The notes below the pieces were generated by a model. The model had not been told where the DNA came from, did no database searches, and worked only from the letters and a program-made list of their open reading frames with translations. A program made the position numbers and the translations under genes. Of a stretch of DNA of 43,124 bases, positions 7,294 through 16,302 are shown piece by piece. Position 1 is the first letter of the stretch; each line of letters starts with the position of its first letter. Origin of the DNA: a bacterium (GTDB taxonomy: Bacteria > Patescibacteriota > Minisyncoccia > Minisyncoccales > JAGGXC01). Location of the stretch: assembly GCA_021163265.1 (NCBI GenBank), contig JAGGXC010000025.1, positions 1-43,124 on the forward strand, read 5' to 3'.

Positions 7294-8844
7294 TTAATCT
7301 GCAAAGTTTAATTCTAGCTTATCCTCAAAGTCACTTTGTTTTACCCAACCTGTTACTTCTCCTGCTTTTAGTTGAAACCATTCACAGAAATAAGTATCGC
7401 AATTTTCAGCAATAAGAATTTCTACTTTTTCTCCTTGTTTAACTTCTTTTATTATTTCTGAATCATAACTTTTCTCCTTGTAAAGATGGACAGTTCCACG
7501 CGCTTTTGTTTTAATTCCAACTTTATAAGTTTTTTTAGGAAGCCACCTTAAGAGGTGGTTTCCTTTATCGAGGACATAAGTATCGATTTTTGTCCAAAAA
7601 CCCATCCAATTACCTACTTCCACCTTTCCATTTCCCAAAATTTTAACCCATCTCGCTAATTTTCCTATTTCTTTTATCTCGCAACCATTATACCAAAAAA
7701 ACAAACTTTCATCGTCGTTACTTGGACCAGGATTATGAAGAACTACTTCCTGATAATTATCGCTTTTATCAATATCAACAATTGAAAAGTCGGTAATTCT
7801 AAAATTTGTTATTTTTTTATTTTGATTATCGATATGTAAAATATAATATCCCTCCTTTTCTGAAGACATTACCTCGTCAACATAGATTTTTTCTTCTTTA
7901 CCATCTCCGTTAATATCCATTTTTACTATAGTTTTTCTTGTGTTAATACCATTACCAATAGCAATTTCTCCTGACGGATAAAGAAAGAAGTTTACTTTTC
8001 CTGCAACAAAAGGGAAATCTACTTTTTTTATTACGAAATCGTTAGAATAGAATACTTGGTCTAATTCAAAATTCTTTTGCTGACATTTGTCAGAAAGCGG
8101 TATTGCCACTCTATAGAAAGCGGTTTCAGAGGGGTTCTGGCTAATACAATAGGTAAGAACTATACTTTCTCCAGGATTGAGAGATTTTCCGACGGTACTA
8201 TTTTCACATTTCCATCCTTTTGTCCATCCTTGAGTAATTTTGTAATTGTTATGATCCTGTTTTTTCTCAAAAGAGAAAGCATAACAGAATCTAGGACAGG
8301 TATGTTTAGGCAAGAAACAAGGACAATCATCACACAATGCAAGACACACAGTTTTCTTTCCTTCATTTCTGATTTCTATTTTTACACATTCTCCTAATTT
8401 ATACTCTGTCTTATCTGTAGTGATGATTATTTCTTTGGTGGGTTTAGTTTGGTTTTCTAAGACTTTTATTGAATCGATGGATTTTATTACCATCTTACCC
8501 CAGCATTGTGTTGCTGGCGGACAAACATGTTTTTCAATAGTGCCCACAAGTTCTACTTTTTTATTTTCGTATTGCTTTATTGCTTCACATTTTCCTGTAA
8601 ATTCTGGAAGAAATATTGTCTCCTCTCTTTCTGAACTTACAATTATTCCCCCATTACATCCCTTGCTCAATGCTTCAAAAGTCCCAATAACTTTTACTTT
8701 CTTTCCATAGCAATCTTCCAAGACACTACTAGTGCAGAATTCTTCTATTGAAGCCTGTTTTTGACTCCTCCAAATCCACCAACCACTAATCAACAAAATT
8801 CCAATAATTAAAACTCCAATTAGAATTTTAATTTTTAGGTTCAT
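7294..8844 (-). CDS. Membrane-anchored surface protein with Ig-like and SH3b-like domains (paralogue 2)
   Basis: A 516-aa protein with an N-terminal anchor (about 5-24) nearly identical to that of paralogue 1. A small Cys-containing domain (about 35-130) is followed by the shared Ig-like segment starting TDKTEYKLGE, a region with a calcium-loop-like DINGDGKEE motif, and a C-terminal bacterial SH3-like domain (about 445-505) ending in WVKQSDFE. SH3b domains usually bind peptidoglycan or other wall polymers, so this protein may dock to the wall. It lies 29 bp upstream of paralogue 1. No SD is evident. Confidence 0.6.
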   Translation of the reverse strand: MNLKIKILIGVLIIGILLISGWWIWRSQKQASIEEFCTSSVLEDCYGKKVKVIGTFEALSKGCNGGIIVSSEREETIFLPEFTGKCEAIKQYENKKVELVGTIEKHVCPPATQCWGKMVIKSIDSIKVLENQTKPTKEIIITTDKTEYKLGECVKIEIRNEGKKTVCLALCDDCPCFLPKHTCPRFCYAFSFEKKQDHNNYKITQGWTKGWKCENSTVGKSLNPGESIVLTYCISQNPSETAFYRVAIPLSDKCQQKNFELDQVFYSNDFVIKKVDFPFVAGKVNFFLYPSGEIAIGNGINTRKTIVKMDINGDGKEEKIYVDEVMSSEKEGYYILHIDNQNKKITNFRITDFSIVDIDKSDNYQEVVLHNPGPSNDDESLFFWYNGCEIKEIGKLARWVKILGNGKVEVGNWMGFWTKIDTYVLDKGNHLLRWLPKKTYKVGIKTKARGTVHLYKEKSYDSEIIKEVKQGEKVEILIAENCDTYFCEWFQLKAGEVTGWVKQSDFEDKLELNFAD

Positions 8845-8950
8845 AGTTTTCTCATAAGTTTTTTTAATATAGTTTAGTTATATTCTGTTTATCTTTTGTT
8901 TAAAGATTTGATAGAGAGCAAGGCAGTTCTGAGTATGAGTGAGTTGAATT

Positions 8951-9763
8951 TTATTTAATTATAAATTCATTAGAATAAATTACAGAAGTGTTCTTTAAGC
9001 CAGTGTCTTTTTCGCACTGTTTTCCTGTTACTATACGAAACCTATATTTCCCTGGAATTAAGGGAAAATTTGCTTTTTTATTATAATCGTAATATTCAAG
9101 TTTGTTTCCAGAAATATTAAACTCTTCTCCTTCTTTAATTTCTATACATTTGACAAAGCAAGCAAAATATTTCGGTTTTGGATAATTCATGAATTCTTGG
9201 TTTTTCCAATTACCTGAACTATATCTCTCCAATGTTAAATTGTTTAATTCTCCGCCACCAGTACATTCTGTTGTTGAAAGATATATACTTTCATTGCTTT
9301 CGTTTTTTATAAACATCTCTATATCTTCTCCTTGTTCATACTCTGTTTTATCTGTGGTAATGGTGACTTGATTGAGTTTTTTCTCTAGATTGATTCCTCT
9401 GCAGATGCCATCTCTGCATTCACATTGTTTGATTAACTTTGTTGGGTCTATCGGATACTCAACATATGAACTTTGTTTTCTGATGCACTCTTTTAGTTTT
9501 TTATCTAACTGTTCTATTCTAGTAGTATCTTGGTCTTTATTTAAACAAAGCCCTATTCCTATGGGTACAACCTTACAATCTTGGTCAGTTTGACAGGACT
9601 TGTTTAAATTTCTCAATTCAGAATAAAAGTTTCTATTAATCTTTATACAGGATGCTCCTTTAAAATAGAGTTCAACTAACCATTGGGATGCTGCTGCGAT
9701 TATTAGGATTAAGAATAGAATTATGATTCTTCTATTTTTTACTAAAAAACTTTTGTTTTTCAT
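8951..9763 (-). CDS. Membrane-anchored Cys-rich surface protein (paralogue 3)
   Basis: A 270-aa protein with an N-terminal membrane helix (about 12-32), a Cys-rich stretch beginning CQTDQDC (similar to CQKDSDC of paralogue 1), then one Ig-like domain starting TDKTEYEQGE and ending SNEFIIK at the C terminus. It is the minimal form of the family: anchor, Cys module and Ig-like module. Its promoter may use the TATAAT at 9837-9842. Function is unknown; surface exposure is inferred from topology and cysteine content. Confidence 0.6.
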   Translation of the reverse strand: MKNKSFLVKNRRIIILFLILIIAAASQWLVELYFKGASCIKINRNFYSELRNLNKSCQTDQDCKVVPIGIGLCLNKDQDTTRIEQLDKKLKECIRKQSSYVEYPIDPTKLIKQCECRDGICRGINLEKKLNQVTITTDKTEYEQGEDIEMFIKNESNESIYLSTTECTGGGELNNLTLERYSSGNWKNQEFMNYPKPKYFACFVKCIEIKEGEEFNISGNKLEYYDYNKKANFPLIPGKYRFRIVTGKQCEKDTGLKNTSVIYSNEFIIK

Positions 9764-9836
9764 AATATGAAGTTTATCGCTATAATTTTGACCTTTGTAT
9801 AAAATTGAATCTTTGGAATTCTAGTTTATTTTATTT

Positions 9837-9842
9837 ATTATA
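9837..9842 (-). promoter_or_regulatory. -10 element upstream of paralogue 3
   Basis: TATAAT is present on the minus strand, 73 bp before the ATG and just after the terminator of the surface-protein operon. No good -35 is seen, so this is a partial promoter call. Confidence 0.35.
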
Positions 9843-9861
9843 CAATGAAATATACCAAACA

Positions 9862-9893
9862 CAAAAACAGCCTGGTTTAGTTAGCTGTTTTTG
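9862..9893 (-). terminator. Terminator after the surface-protein operon
   Basis: CAAAAACAGC (9862-9871) pairs perfectly with GCTGTTTTTG (9884-9893) around a 12-nt loop. T-rich 3' arms occur on both strands, so it could work in both directions. It lies 23 bp past the stop of the gene at 9916. Confidence 0.65.
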
Positions 9894-9915
9894 TTTATCA
9901 TTTTTTGGATATAGT

Positions 9916-11220
9916 CTATTGTTGCGATGAGGATGGAGAACCAAGATTAATAGGTTTGGATGCTTGTTTTTCTTTCTTTTTCTTTTTGTAAAGCAAATAA
10001 AGCAGATAAAGAATAATCAATATTAGTATTAAGATAATAAGCTGACATATAGAGATTTTACCAAGGAAATTCTTGAGAGCATCAAAAATTGAAGCTAAAC
10101 CCGAAGAAATTCTATTTGCAAAACCTTTTTGGGGAGCACTTTCTTCTGATGGTTGTTCTTCTGTGCCTTGAGTGAGTTCTTCACCTTCAGTTGGCTGAGT
10201 GGGAGAAGTTATTCCACTACCTTCTTGTTGTCCTCCTGTTGGTGGAACACCGCCTCCTGTTGCTCCCCCACCAGTTATTAGTCCTCCACCGGTGCTAATA
10301 TGAGGTTCTGTTGGGCTGGATGGCGGTGCAGGCGGACCTGCTATTGGAATAGTAAAACTTAATTCTTTACCCCACACCTCTGGAGAACCATGAGAGATTG
10401 CACGCCAATAGTATGTCACACCTGGAGTTAACCCTGTAAGAGTTACGCTGTGAAAAGTGACCTTGTTAGAGTCTTCGGGGGTTGAGAATGCATATCCGTA
10501 GTTTGGAGGAGTTCCTATAGTGGAGTGAGAGACAGTATCATAAATTACTCTAGATGTTGCTGGATGATTAGTGAACCAAGTAAGGGTAACCTGATTAGAT
10601 TCTACTGTTTTATTTTCTTCGTTGAAGATAATTAAACCAGTATATCCTCCTCCACCACCTCCGCTCATAGTTGTTTGCGTTGTGCCTCCACCACCGGAGG
10701 TTCCGCCGCCACTGGAGTTTCCGCCTCCCCCTTCTCCTTGTCCCAAACCTACTGCAATATCAAAATAAGTGGTTTTCCCTTGCCAGTCATTGCCTTTATC
10801 TGACGGAAACGAAACAGTAAAGTCGTATTGAATGGTTTGACCATTGTTTATATCTGACAAATAGATAGGATTAGGATTGCTGTCTTGATAGAAATCACAA
10901 AGAGTTTTAGGACCAGTTGGGCTGGAACCGCCATATAAATCCGTACCTTCTTTGCTGATAGTAATCATTAAAGCATGACATAGATCATCCGAAGGGATCG
11001 GATCTGTATAATCTGTCGCTTGTGTCAAAACTTGCTGAGTTTGGCCACTATTGTTTGTAACTTTCACCCATCTTGTTACACTGTCGCCGGGAAGGAAATT
11101 TGCTTCGTTGAATAACGGATTATCTTGGAAAACACTTGTTGCCCAAGCACTGTTTCCTATAAATAGAAATCCTGATATTAAAGCGATTAGTATTATAATT
11201 TTTTTGTTTATCTCTATCAT
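9916..11220 (-). CDS. Secreted surface protein with fibronectin-III-like domain and C-terminal membrane anchor
   Basis: A 434-aa protein. A Sec signal peptide (about 1-28, ending NSAWA) leads into a beta-rich TasA-like domain (about 30-160). Next come a Gly/Ser/Thr linker, a fibronectin-III-like domain (about 203-293, including GLTPGVTYYWRA), a second Gly/Pro/Glu-rich linker, and a single membrane helix (about 393-415) with a Lys-rich cytoplasmic tail. This is a wall-spanning architecture. It starts 5 bp after the 554-aa SipW-cognate protein and is last in that operon, so co-assembly with it is plausible. Confidence 0.65.
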   Translation of the reverse strand: MIEINKKIIILIALISGFLFIGNSAWATSVFQDNPLFNEANFLPGDSVTRWVKVTNNSGQTQQVLTQATDYTDPIPSDDLCHALMITISKEGTDLYGGSSPTGPKTLCDFYQDSNPNPIYLSDINNGQTIQYDFTVSFPSDKGNDWQGKTTYFDIAVGLGQGEGGGGNSSGGGTSGGGGTTQTTMSGGGGGGYTGLIIFNEENKTVESNQVTLTWFTNHPATSRVIYDTVSHSTIGTPPNYGYAFSTPEDSNKVTFHSVTLTGLTPGVTYYWRAISHGSPEVWGKELSFTIPIAGPPAPPSSPTEPHISTGGGLITGGGATGGGVPPTGGQQEGSGITSPTQPTEGEELTQGTEEQPSEESAPQKGFANRISSGLASIFDALKNFLGKISICQLIILILILIILYLLYLLYKKKKKEKQASKPINLGSPSSSQQ

Positions 11221-11225
11221 ATTAT

Positions 11226-12890
11226 TTATTCTGTGTTTTCGTTAGTGGTATTTTCTGTTTCGGTATTATTTTCTGTTGGAGAGTTGCTATTATCATCTGA
11301 GTTATTGTCCTTTTGTGGTTGAGGAATGATACTGTTTTCTTCTGGTGGCAGGACTGAATCTTCTCCGGTTAAATTTTGTTGATTATTTTCTTCTTGCTGA
11401 CTTTCTGTCTGGTTATTATCTGTTTGGTTGTCAGGTTCCACTGGCTGAAATTCATCTGCTATATCTTGGGTGGTTTGGGCGTTTTCGCTGGGGATATTCT
11501 CGTCGCTAGTGCTGGCAGCATCAACAGGTTGGGTTGAGGTTGGTTCTAATACTTCGTCTTCTTCATTAACTAGGACAGGTTGCTCTTCTGTAGTTGATGC
11601 TGGTTCATCTTCCGTCGCCTGATTGTCTATAGTTGTTGTACCTTCGTCAGTTGATGTTGAATCATCGGGAATATCCTCTTCATATATATCTTGAGTGGAA
11701 GTTGGTTGAGGAGGAACTACAATATCAGGAGGAGTTTGTTCTGCTGGCGGTTGATTATCAGAATTATCTTGAGGAGGCATTTGCATCGCAAGAATTTCCT
11801 GCAGAGAGAGCATTGGCGGACAGAAGTCGGCGTCGCTCATATCCCAATTATTAAGACATGGACAGGTCTTGTGGATAGCCTCTACTTTAATTCTTGCGTG
11901 GTGTGAAGCATACGATGGATCAAATGGAATCTTCCACCAGAAAATTCCATCATTTTCAGTGTGATTAGCAATTTGAGCCATCCAAGTATTGCCGCTATCT
12001 ACAGAGTAATAAATATTTATCCAAAGATCTTGATCAGGACCAATTTTGTTTGTGGCTGTCCATTCAATAGGATATTCGCAGTTTTCATTCATTCCTTGAG
12101 CGACACACCATGCAGAACAAGAAGGAATATTAGGACAATTATCAGGAACCATCCACCATGATTCTCCTCCGTTAGGGCTATCCACAGTTACTTGAGGCAT
12201 CCAATCGCCTGTGGCTATAGTGTTGAGAATTTCCTCGGTGTCAGAAAATCCTATTGATGGATCAGAGAATTCCGGCTGCCATCCGTCAAAAACGAATTTA
12301 AATTGACAGGATTTATTCTGAAGATCGCAAACGTCTTCAGGTAAAGTAATTTGGAAATATAACCAGTGTTCATTTTCAGCATAGAAAGGATTGGAATAAT
12401 AAGGGTGACTGTTATAGATTCTTGAATCTGGATCATCTGGGTTTGTAATAAAGTCTTTAAGCAAGCCATCATATTTCAACTCCATATGTTTTGTCCCTCC
12501 CTCATCGTACCAGTTATACCAAACTTTTAATTGGAGAGTGTTATATAAATCTAAGTCGCAGGAACCATCTACTGGTTCAGAGTGTCCCCTGTATTTAAAA
12601 TCAAGACTTCCTAATTTTGTGATGTAAATATCTCTGGCAGTAGAAGCGCCAGGGATCATATTTTCTGCCGGTGGGATGAAATTCCCCTGTCCTGATCTTA
12701 AAGAAAAATCAAGAGTGGAAACTGATATATCACCGCTGGAATCTTCTGTGTCGTTAAAATAAGCAATTGTTTTGCCAATAGCCAAAATTCCTTGCCAATT
12801 AAGAGTAATCAAAAGCAAGATTACAAGAATTTTTAAACAAGAACGCAATAAAGGATGCTTATTTTGTTTTTTTCTTTTTGATTTCTGCAT
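11226..12890 (-). CDS. SipW-cognate (TasA-like) surface protein with long acidic tail
   Basis: A 554-aa protein. A basic N-terminus and hydrophobic helix (about 18-38) run into KTIAYFNDTEDS, the SipW-type signal peptide junction seen in TasA/camelysin proteins. A beta-rich exported region follows (about 45-370), containing VDSPNGGESWW, typical of an Ig-like/Ser-Thr-rich repeat domain. The last 180 residues are low-complexity Pro/Gln/Thr/Glu. The start overlaps the SipW-like peptidase gene by 32 bp, so enzyme and substrate are translationally linked. It is probably a fibre or surface-layer component; the polymer it forms is unknown. Confidence 0.7.
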   Translation of the reverse strand: MQKSKRKKQNKHPLLRSCLKILVILLLITLNWQGILAIGKTIAYFNDTEDSSGDISVSTLDFSLRSGQGNFIPPAENMIPGASTARDIYITKLGSLDFKYRGHSEPVDGSCDLDLYNTLQLKVWYNWYDEGGTKHMELKYDGLLKDFITNPDDPDSRIYNSHPYYSNPFYAENEHWLYFQITLPEDVCDLQNKSCQFKFVFDGWQPEFSDPSIGFSDTEEILNTIATGDWMPQVTVDSPNGGESWWMVPDNCPNIPSCSAWCVAQGMNENCEYPIEWTATNKIGPDQDLWINIYYSVDSGNTWMAQIANHTENDGIFWWKIPFDPSYASHHARIKVEAIHKTCPCLNNWDMSDADFCPPMLSLQEILAMQMPPQDNSDNQPPAEQTPPDIVVPPQPTSTQDIYEEDIPDDSTSTDEGTTTIDNQATEDEPASTTEEQPVLVNEEDEVLEPTSTQPVDAASTSDENIPSENAQTTQDIADEFQPVEPDNQTDNNQTESQQEENNQQNLTGEDSVLPPEENSIIPQPQKDNNSDDNSNSPTENNTETENTTNENTE

Positions 12891-13377
12891 AAATTTTTTT
12901 AACTTCGTCTGCGATAATAATACCAGCTGGGATAATAATAATCAAGGCAAATCCTAAAGGTTTTTTAGCAAAATCTACTGCATATCCTATATAAGGAATA
13001 CTCAATATTACTTTTCCCAGAACCTCTGATTTTTTTATCTTCTTTAAATCAGGCGCATTGTTAGCATCTCCTTTTGTGGTATACAAAGGTTCTGTTCCTT
13101 GATTATCTATTTCGTATATTCTATGTGTGGTAGGAGCTTTGATTCTAGTATATCTTCCGAAAGTGATTATATCCCCTACTTTATAATCCTTTTCTGGTTT
13201 TATCATTACCACACTTCCCATTTTGATTGTTGGTTCCATTGATCCTGACTGCACCACAAAAAACTTGATATTCCCGGTAATCGGCAGAACAGATACAATT
13301 AACAATATTGCAATCACAGCAATCAATACTAGAAAAGCGTAATAGATAATTTTTCCAATGACTTTCATAATTTTCAC
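12859..13377 (-). CDS. sipW: SipW-type (ER-type) signal peptidase I
   Basis: A 172-aa membrane protease that removes signal peptides from TasA-like proteins. An N-terminal membrane helix (about 8-33) precedes the catalytic block SGSMEPTIKMG, whose serine is S46. THRI carries H85 where canonical bacterial enzymes have the catalytic lysine, the Ser-His arrangement of SipW and archaeal/ER enzymes. The TTKGDANNAPD box (100-110) matches box E. A second C-terminal helix (about 140-158) is present. A strong SD (AAGGAGTG) precedes ATG 13377. Its overlap with the 554-aa substrate-like gene, and two more SipW-cognate genes upstream, support the assignment. Confidence 0.88.
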   Translation of the reverse strand: MKIMKVIGKIIYYAFLVLIAVIAILLIVSVLPITGNIKFFVVQSGSMEPTIKMGSVVMIKPEKDYKVGDIITFGRYTRIKAPTTHRIYEIDNQGTEPLYTTKGDANNAPDLKKIKKSEVLGKVILSIPYIGYAVDFAKKPLGFALIIIIPAGIIIADEVKKIYAEIKKKKTK

Positions 13378-13445
13378 TCCTTTATACTCCGTCCTTTTTG
13401 TAAAATTACAGCAAAGACAGAGAGAAGAAAAAAGTGCAATTTACT

Positions 13446-14150
13446 TTATTGGTGTATCGGAAACGGTATTCGTGGAAGAATTGGACGTTTCCATCCAAGT
13501 AATTCTATCCAATCAATACCTAATTGTCCATAAGTACTATGCTGATTCCAGGTGTCTCCCGTTGCTAGGATTCCTACCTCAATTTCTGCATTGCATTTGC
13601 ATTTTTTCAAGTGAACAGGCCATACACAGCAAGGACAGAGATTTTTGGGAAATAGCTTTATTGTATGAACCTTCCAAACCTCTTCTGTGCTGGGATCAGA
13701 AATATAGGTATAAACATGATGCCATTTTCCACCCTTTCTTCTTACAAATACCATAAAATCATCATTTGCTATTCCGTCTAAAGCTCTTATCTTTAATTCT
13801 TTGGGGAATCCACAGTATTTTTTACCTAATTTGAAAGTTACTGTTGCCATTCTTCCATTGATAACTGGATGATCAGGTTCGTTGCTTGCGTAAGTTACAC
13901 GTAGGGCTTTATCACATTGCTCCGGAGAGGTCAGACCACAACTCGCTTCATTAGAAATATTTCCCCAATTTCCTCCATTTGTTGCTGGCTCAATCGGTCC
14001 CCAGCCCTTAAGATTATGGCTGGCTTCAGAAGCAGGGCTCCCGATATTGACAAAATCTATTCTTTTGAAGGAAATAGGACTTTTTGCTAACACAGAAAAT
14101 CCAGCAAAAATTCCTCCTATTAGAATGAATGCTATTATTGCTTTTTTCAT
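13446..14150 (-). CDS. Secreted beta-rich hypothetical protein
   Basis: A 234-aa protein with a clear Sec signal peptide (about 1-22, cleavage near VLAK). The mature part reads as a beta-sandwich with conserved-looking GNWGNIS and DWIELLGW segments and a CPCCVW...KKCKC cysteine cluster. It is not a SipW cognate. It sits between sipW and the 604-aa SipW-cognate gene, downstream of one copy of the hairpin element. I cannot name the family; a carbohydrate- or surface-binding jelly roll is possible. Confidence 0.55.
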   Translation of the reverse strand: MKKAIIAFILIGGIFAGFSVLAKSPISFKRIDFVNIGSPASEASHNLKGWGPIEPATNGGNWGNISNEASCGLTSPEQCDKALRVTYASNEPDHPVINGRMATVTFKLGKKYCGFPKELKIRALDGIANDDFMVFVRRKGGKWHHVYTYISDPSTEEVWKVHTIKLFPKNLCPCCVWPVHLKKCKCNAEIEVGILATGDTWNQHSTYGQLGIDWIELLGWKRPILPRIPFPIHQ

Positions 14151-14205
14151 TTTTACTGCTTAATTAATTATTTTTATATTTTTATATTTTTTCGTATTCT
14201 CGACT
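14151..14205. other. AT-rich spacer between two surface-protein genes
   Basis: Contains the short direct repeat ttttatatt in tandem and no ORF. Together with the hairpin element at 14206-14273 it makes up the whole gap between the genes at 13446 and 14277. Confidence 0.4.
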
Positions 14206-14273
14206 TTTTAATTTAAACCCTTTACAGGTTGCCCGAGCCACAAGAAGCGCTCAGGCAACCAAAAAGGATTCAA
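14206..14273 (-). ncRNA. Conserved hairpin element, copy 2
   Basis: On the minus strand, directly after the stop codon of the 604-aa gene, an outer stem ATCCTTT/AAAGGGT encloses a 12-bp inner stem GGTTGCCTGAGC/GCTCGGGCAACC with a GCTTCTTGTG loop. Twenty-nine bases of the 3' flank are identical to copy 1. A U-G pair forms only on the minus strand (C-A on plus), so the transcribed strand of the surface genes carries the structure. There is no T-run, so it is not a standard terminator. Confidence 0.6.
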
Positions 14274-14276
14274 TTC

Positions 14277-16091
14277 CTAAAAGCAATTCGATCCTCCATA
14301 AACCTGTAATTGCCAATTATTACAGGAACTGCCGCTATAATAACGGACTTCCAAATAGAACCATTGGCTATCATTATTGTTTGTATCTGTCTTGGTATAA
14401 GTTACTGTTTCATCTGCTCCTAAACTATGATTTGTTGAGTGATCCAACATATGACCGCAAGGAGAATATAAATATAAATCATAATCTACATCTGGAGGAA
14501 CAATCAAACGTGCTTTAATTTTTAGGGGTTTATTAGACGCATCATTGCATTCCTTTAAATAAACTTTATACCATCCTTCTCCCTTTGCCGCCTTATAATT
14601 CTCGGCATTAGAACAACCAGATAAGTCTCCGCAGAGATTCTCATCTAAACTAACCGCTTCTCCACAACTACCATAATTATTATCTAAACAAGTTTCGCAA
14701 CCGTCACTAAATGTGTGATTACAATCAGCATAACCTAAATTACAAGAACTTATACGACAATAACCACTACCATCCCCTCTTGTATCACAGACAGCTGAAG
14801 CATTTTCAGCTTCGCATTTTTGGCAGTTTCCAGCGTAGTCGCAATGTCCCTGCCCATCGCAAAATCCTTGACAAAGATAATCTCCTCCTGTGCCATATTG
14901 ATGATCTCCTTCATGAAAAGAACACTTAGGGGTATTATTGCATAGATGGTCGGAACCATAATTTATATGCTCGCAGTGATAATCCTGACATTTGTCCTCG
15001 GTGCAGGCATTGCCATCGTTACAGTCCGAATCATTGGTACATTCCGGCGTATAGCCTAGGCACTGACAACTACCACCTACTAACTGGCACTTATCTTCAA
15101 TTGTTTCAGGATTTCCATCGTTACAAGCAGTGCCTTCGTTACATTGATGAATACATTCTCCTGTTATAGCATCGCAGGAATCTGTAGTACAGAAATTACC
15201 GTCATCGCAAGATTTTGGCGTTCCTACACACTCTCCATTTAAACACTTATCATTTATGGTACAAAGATTTCCGTCATCGCAGGGAAATCCATCCAAACCA
15301 GCAACGCACTCGCATCTTTCATCATATTCACCGTCGCAATCATTATCCTTGTTGTCGCATAATTCAGGCGCTCCGGGATAAATAGTTGAATCATCATCAC
15401 AGCAGTCAGTATTATCCGTTACATATCCCGAAGGCGGTGTTTCATCACAGGTTTCAATACTGTTTGAGGGATCGCCGTAATTATCTCCGTCAGCGTCCCG
15501 ATAATAAGTATAAGGATGAGCGCATCCTTCTCCTTCTTCTCCTACCTGAACTCCATTAAAAACTAAATTGAATGAAATAGAGGAATTAGCAATTTCATTG
15601 CCTACTTCCTCAGGAATATCAAACTTTACAACCCAAGGACCGGCGGATTGATTTTGATTTAATCTTGGCTCCAACTCAATTGTTGAGTTTGTCTTCCATT
15701 CCTGCAAAGAATATCTGCCTGTTGAATGAGAGCCGTCTGCCCAAGTAATCTCCATATAAGTATTGTTCCATAAATCTTGGGAAGAACCGGTCTCTTCAAT
15801 GTAAGGGACAACTTTGAGAGTAATCGGAGAAGCGCTTTGATTCTTTAGCCAGATTTTATAAGAATCTGACCATCCCGGATACAATCCCTCCCATTGCTTT
15901 CCAGTGCAAGAATCTTTCCAAGTATCGCAGTCTTCCAAATCAGTTGATTTTATTTTCAGGTCAGCATTTCCAGCAGCAAAAGTATTGCCTTGACTCTTGA
16001 CCATATCAGAAAAATAGGCAATGGTCCCGCCGATGACAATTACGGCTACAACACTGGTTATGCTTAGACTGATTAAAATTTTCTTACTCAT
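14277..16091 (-). CDS. SipW-cognate Cys-rich surface protein with MopE-like metal-binding motif
   Basis: A 604-aa exported protein. The signal region [10 protein letters not shown]...GGTIAYFSD (1-30) is the SipW type, followed by GNTFAAG. A beta domain (about 35-185) is followed by a putative metal-binding motif of the MopE kind (about 197-262: [30 protein letters not shown]). A long Cys-rich stretch comes next (about 262-480) with repeated CNDGN/CxxDxC units. The end is a beta domain like the PPC (pre-peptidase C-terminal) family (about 495-604). MopE-type repeats bind Ca or Cu in known proteins; the metal here is unknown. Disulfide-rich extracellular role is inferred. Confidence 0.68.
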   Translation of the reverse strand: MSKKILISLSITSVVAVIVIGGTIAYFSDMVKSQGNTFAAGNADLKIKSTDLEDCDTWKDSCTGKQWEGLYPGWSDSYKIWLKNQSASPITLKVVPYIEETGSSQDLWNNTYMEITWADGSHSTGRYSLQEWKTNSTIELEPRLNQNQSAGPWVVKFDIPEEVGNEIANSSISFNLVFNGVQVGEEGEGCAHPYTYYRDADGDNYGDPSNSIETCDETPPSGYVTDNTDCCDDDSTIYPGAPELCDNKDNDCDGEYDERCECVAGLDGFPCDDGNLCTINDKCLNGECVGTPKSCDDGNFCTTDSCDAITGECIHQCNEGTACNDGNPETIEDKCQLVGGSCQCLGYTPECTNDSDCNDGNACTEDKCQDYHCEHINYGSDHLCNNTPKCSFHEGDHQYGTGGDYLCQGFCDGQGHCDYAGNCQKCEAENASAVCDTRGDGSGYCRISSCNLGYADCNHTFSDGCETCLDNNYGSCGEAVSLDENLCGDLSGCSNAENYKAAKGEGWYKVYLKECNDASNKPLKIKARLIVPPDVDYDLYLYSPCGHMLDHSTNHSLGADETVTYTKTDTNNNDSQWFYLEVRYYSGSSCNNWQLQVYGGSNCF

Positions 16092-16235
16092 GTGCGATTA
16101 TGTTTGTTAATTATATTTGTTTTATTTCGTTTATTTCGACATTTGTTTTATTTTGACCTCTGATTTTTTGAAATTATGAATCAGGAATTATGAATCAGGG
16201 GTAATATTTATTCTATTTCAGATTCCTGATTCAAA
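16092..16235. repeat. Gap with a 14-bp tandem repeat and a 12-bp inverted repeat
   Basis: AATTATGAATCAGG occurs twice in tandem (16172-16185 and 16186-16199). TGAATCAGGAAT (16178-16189) has a perfect complement, ATTCCTGATTCA, at 16222-16233. The two can form a stem around 32 nt. The remainder of the gap to the ATG at 16091 is AT-rich and has a TATAAT on the minus strand without a clear -35. Confidence 0.5.
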
Positions 16236-16300
16236 TTTTAATTTAAACCCTTTACAGGTTGCCCCAACCCACAAGCTTGAGGCAACCGAAAAGGATTCAA
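16236..16300 (-). ncRNA. Conserved hairpin element, copy 1
   Basis: It begins two bases after the stop codon of the 352-aa gene on the minus strand. The outer stem ATCCTTT/AAAGGGT is as in copy 2. The inner stem is 11 bp, GGTTGCCTCAA/TTGGGGCAACC, with loop GCTTGTGGG. Compared with copy 2, the inner end of the stem differs (CAA/TTG against GAGC/GCTC) but still pairs, which is compensatory change within the window. The 29-bp flank (16236-16264) is identical to copy 2. Confidence 0.6.
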
Positions 16301-16302
16301 AA

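Noticed and set aside
11633-11906. Plus-strand ORFs opposite the acidic tail of the 554-aa surface protein
   Set aside because: Created by the low-complexity coding repeat of the real gene; no start signals.
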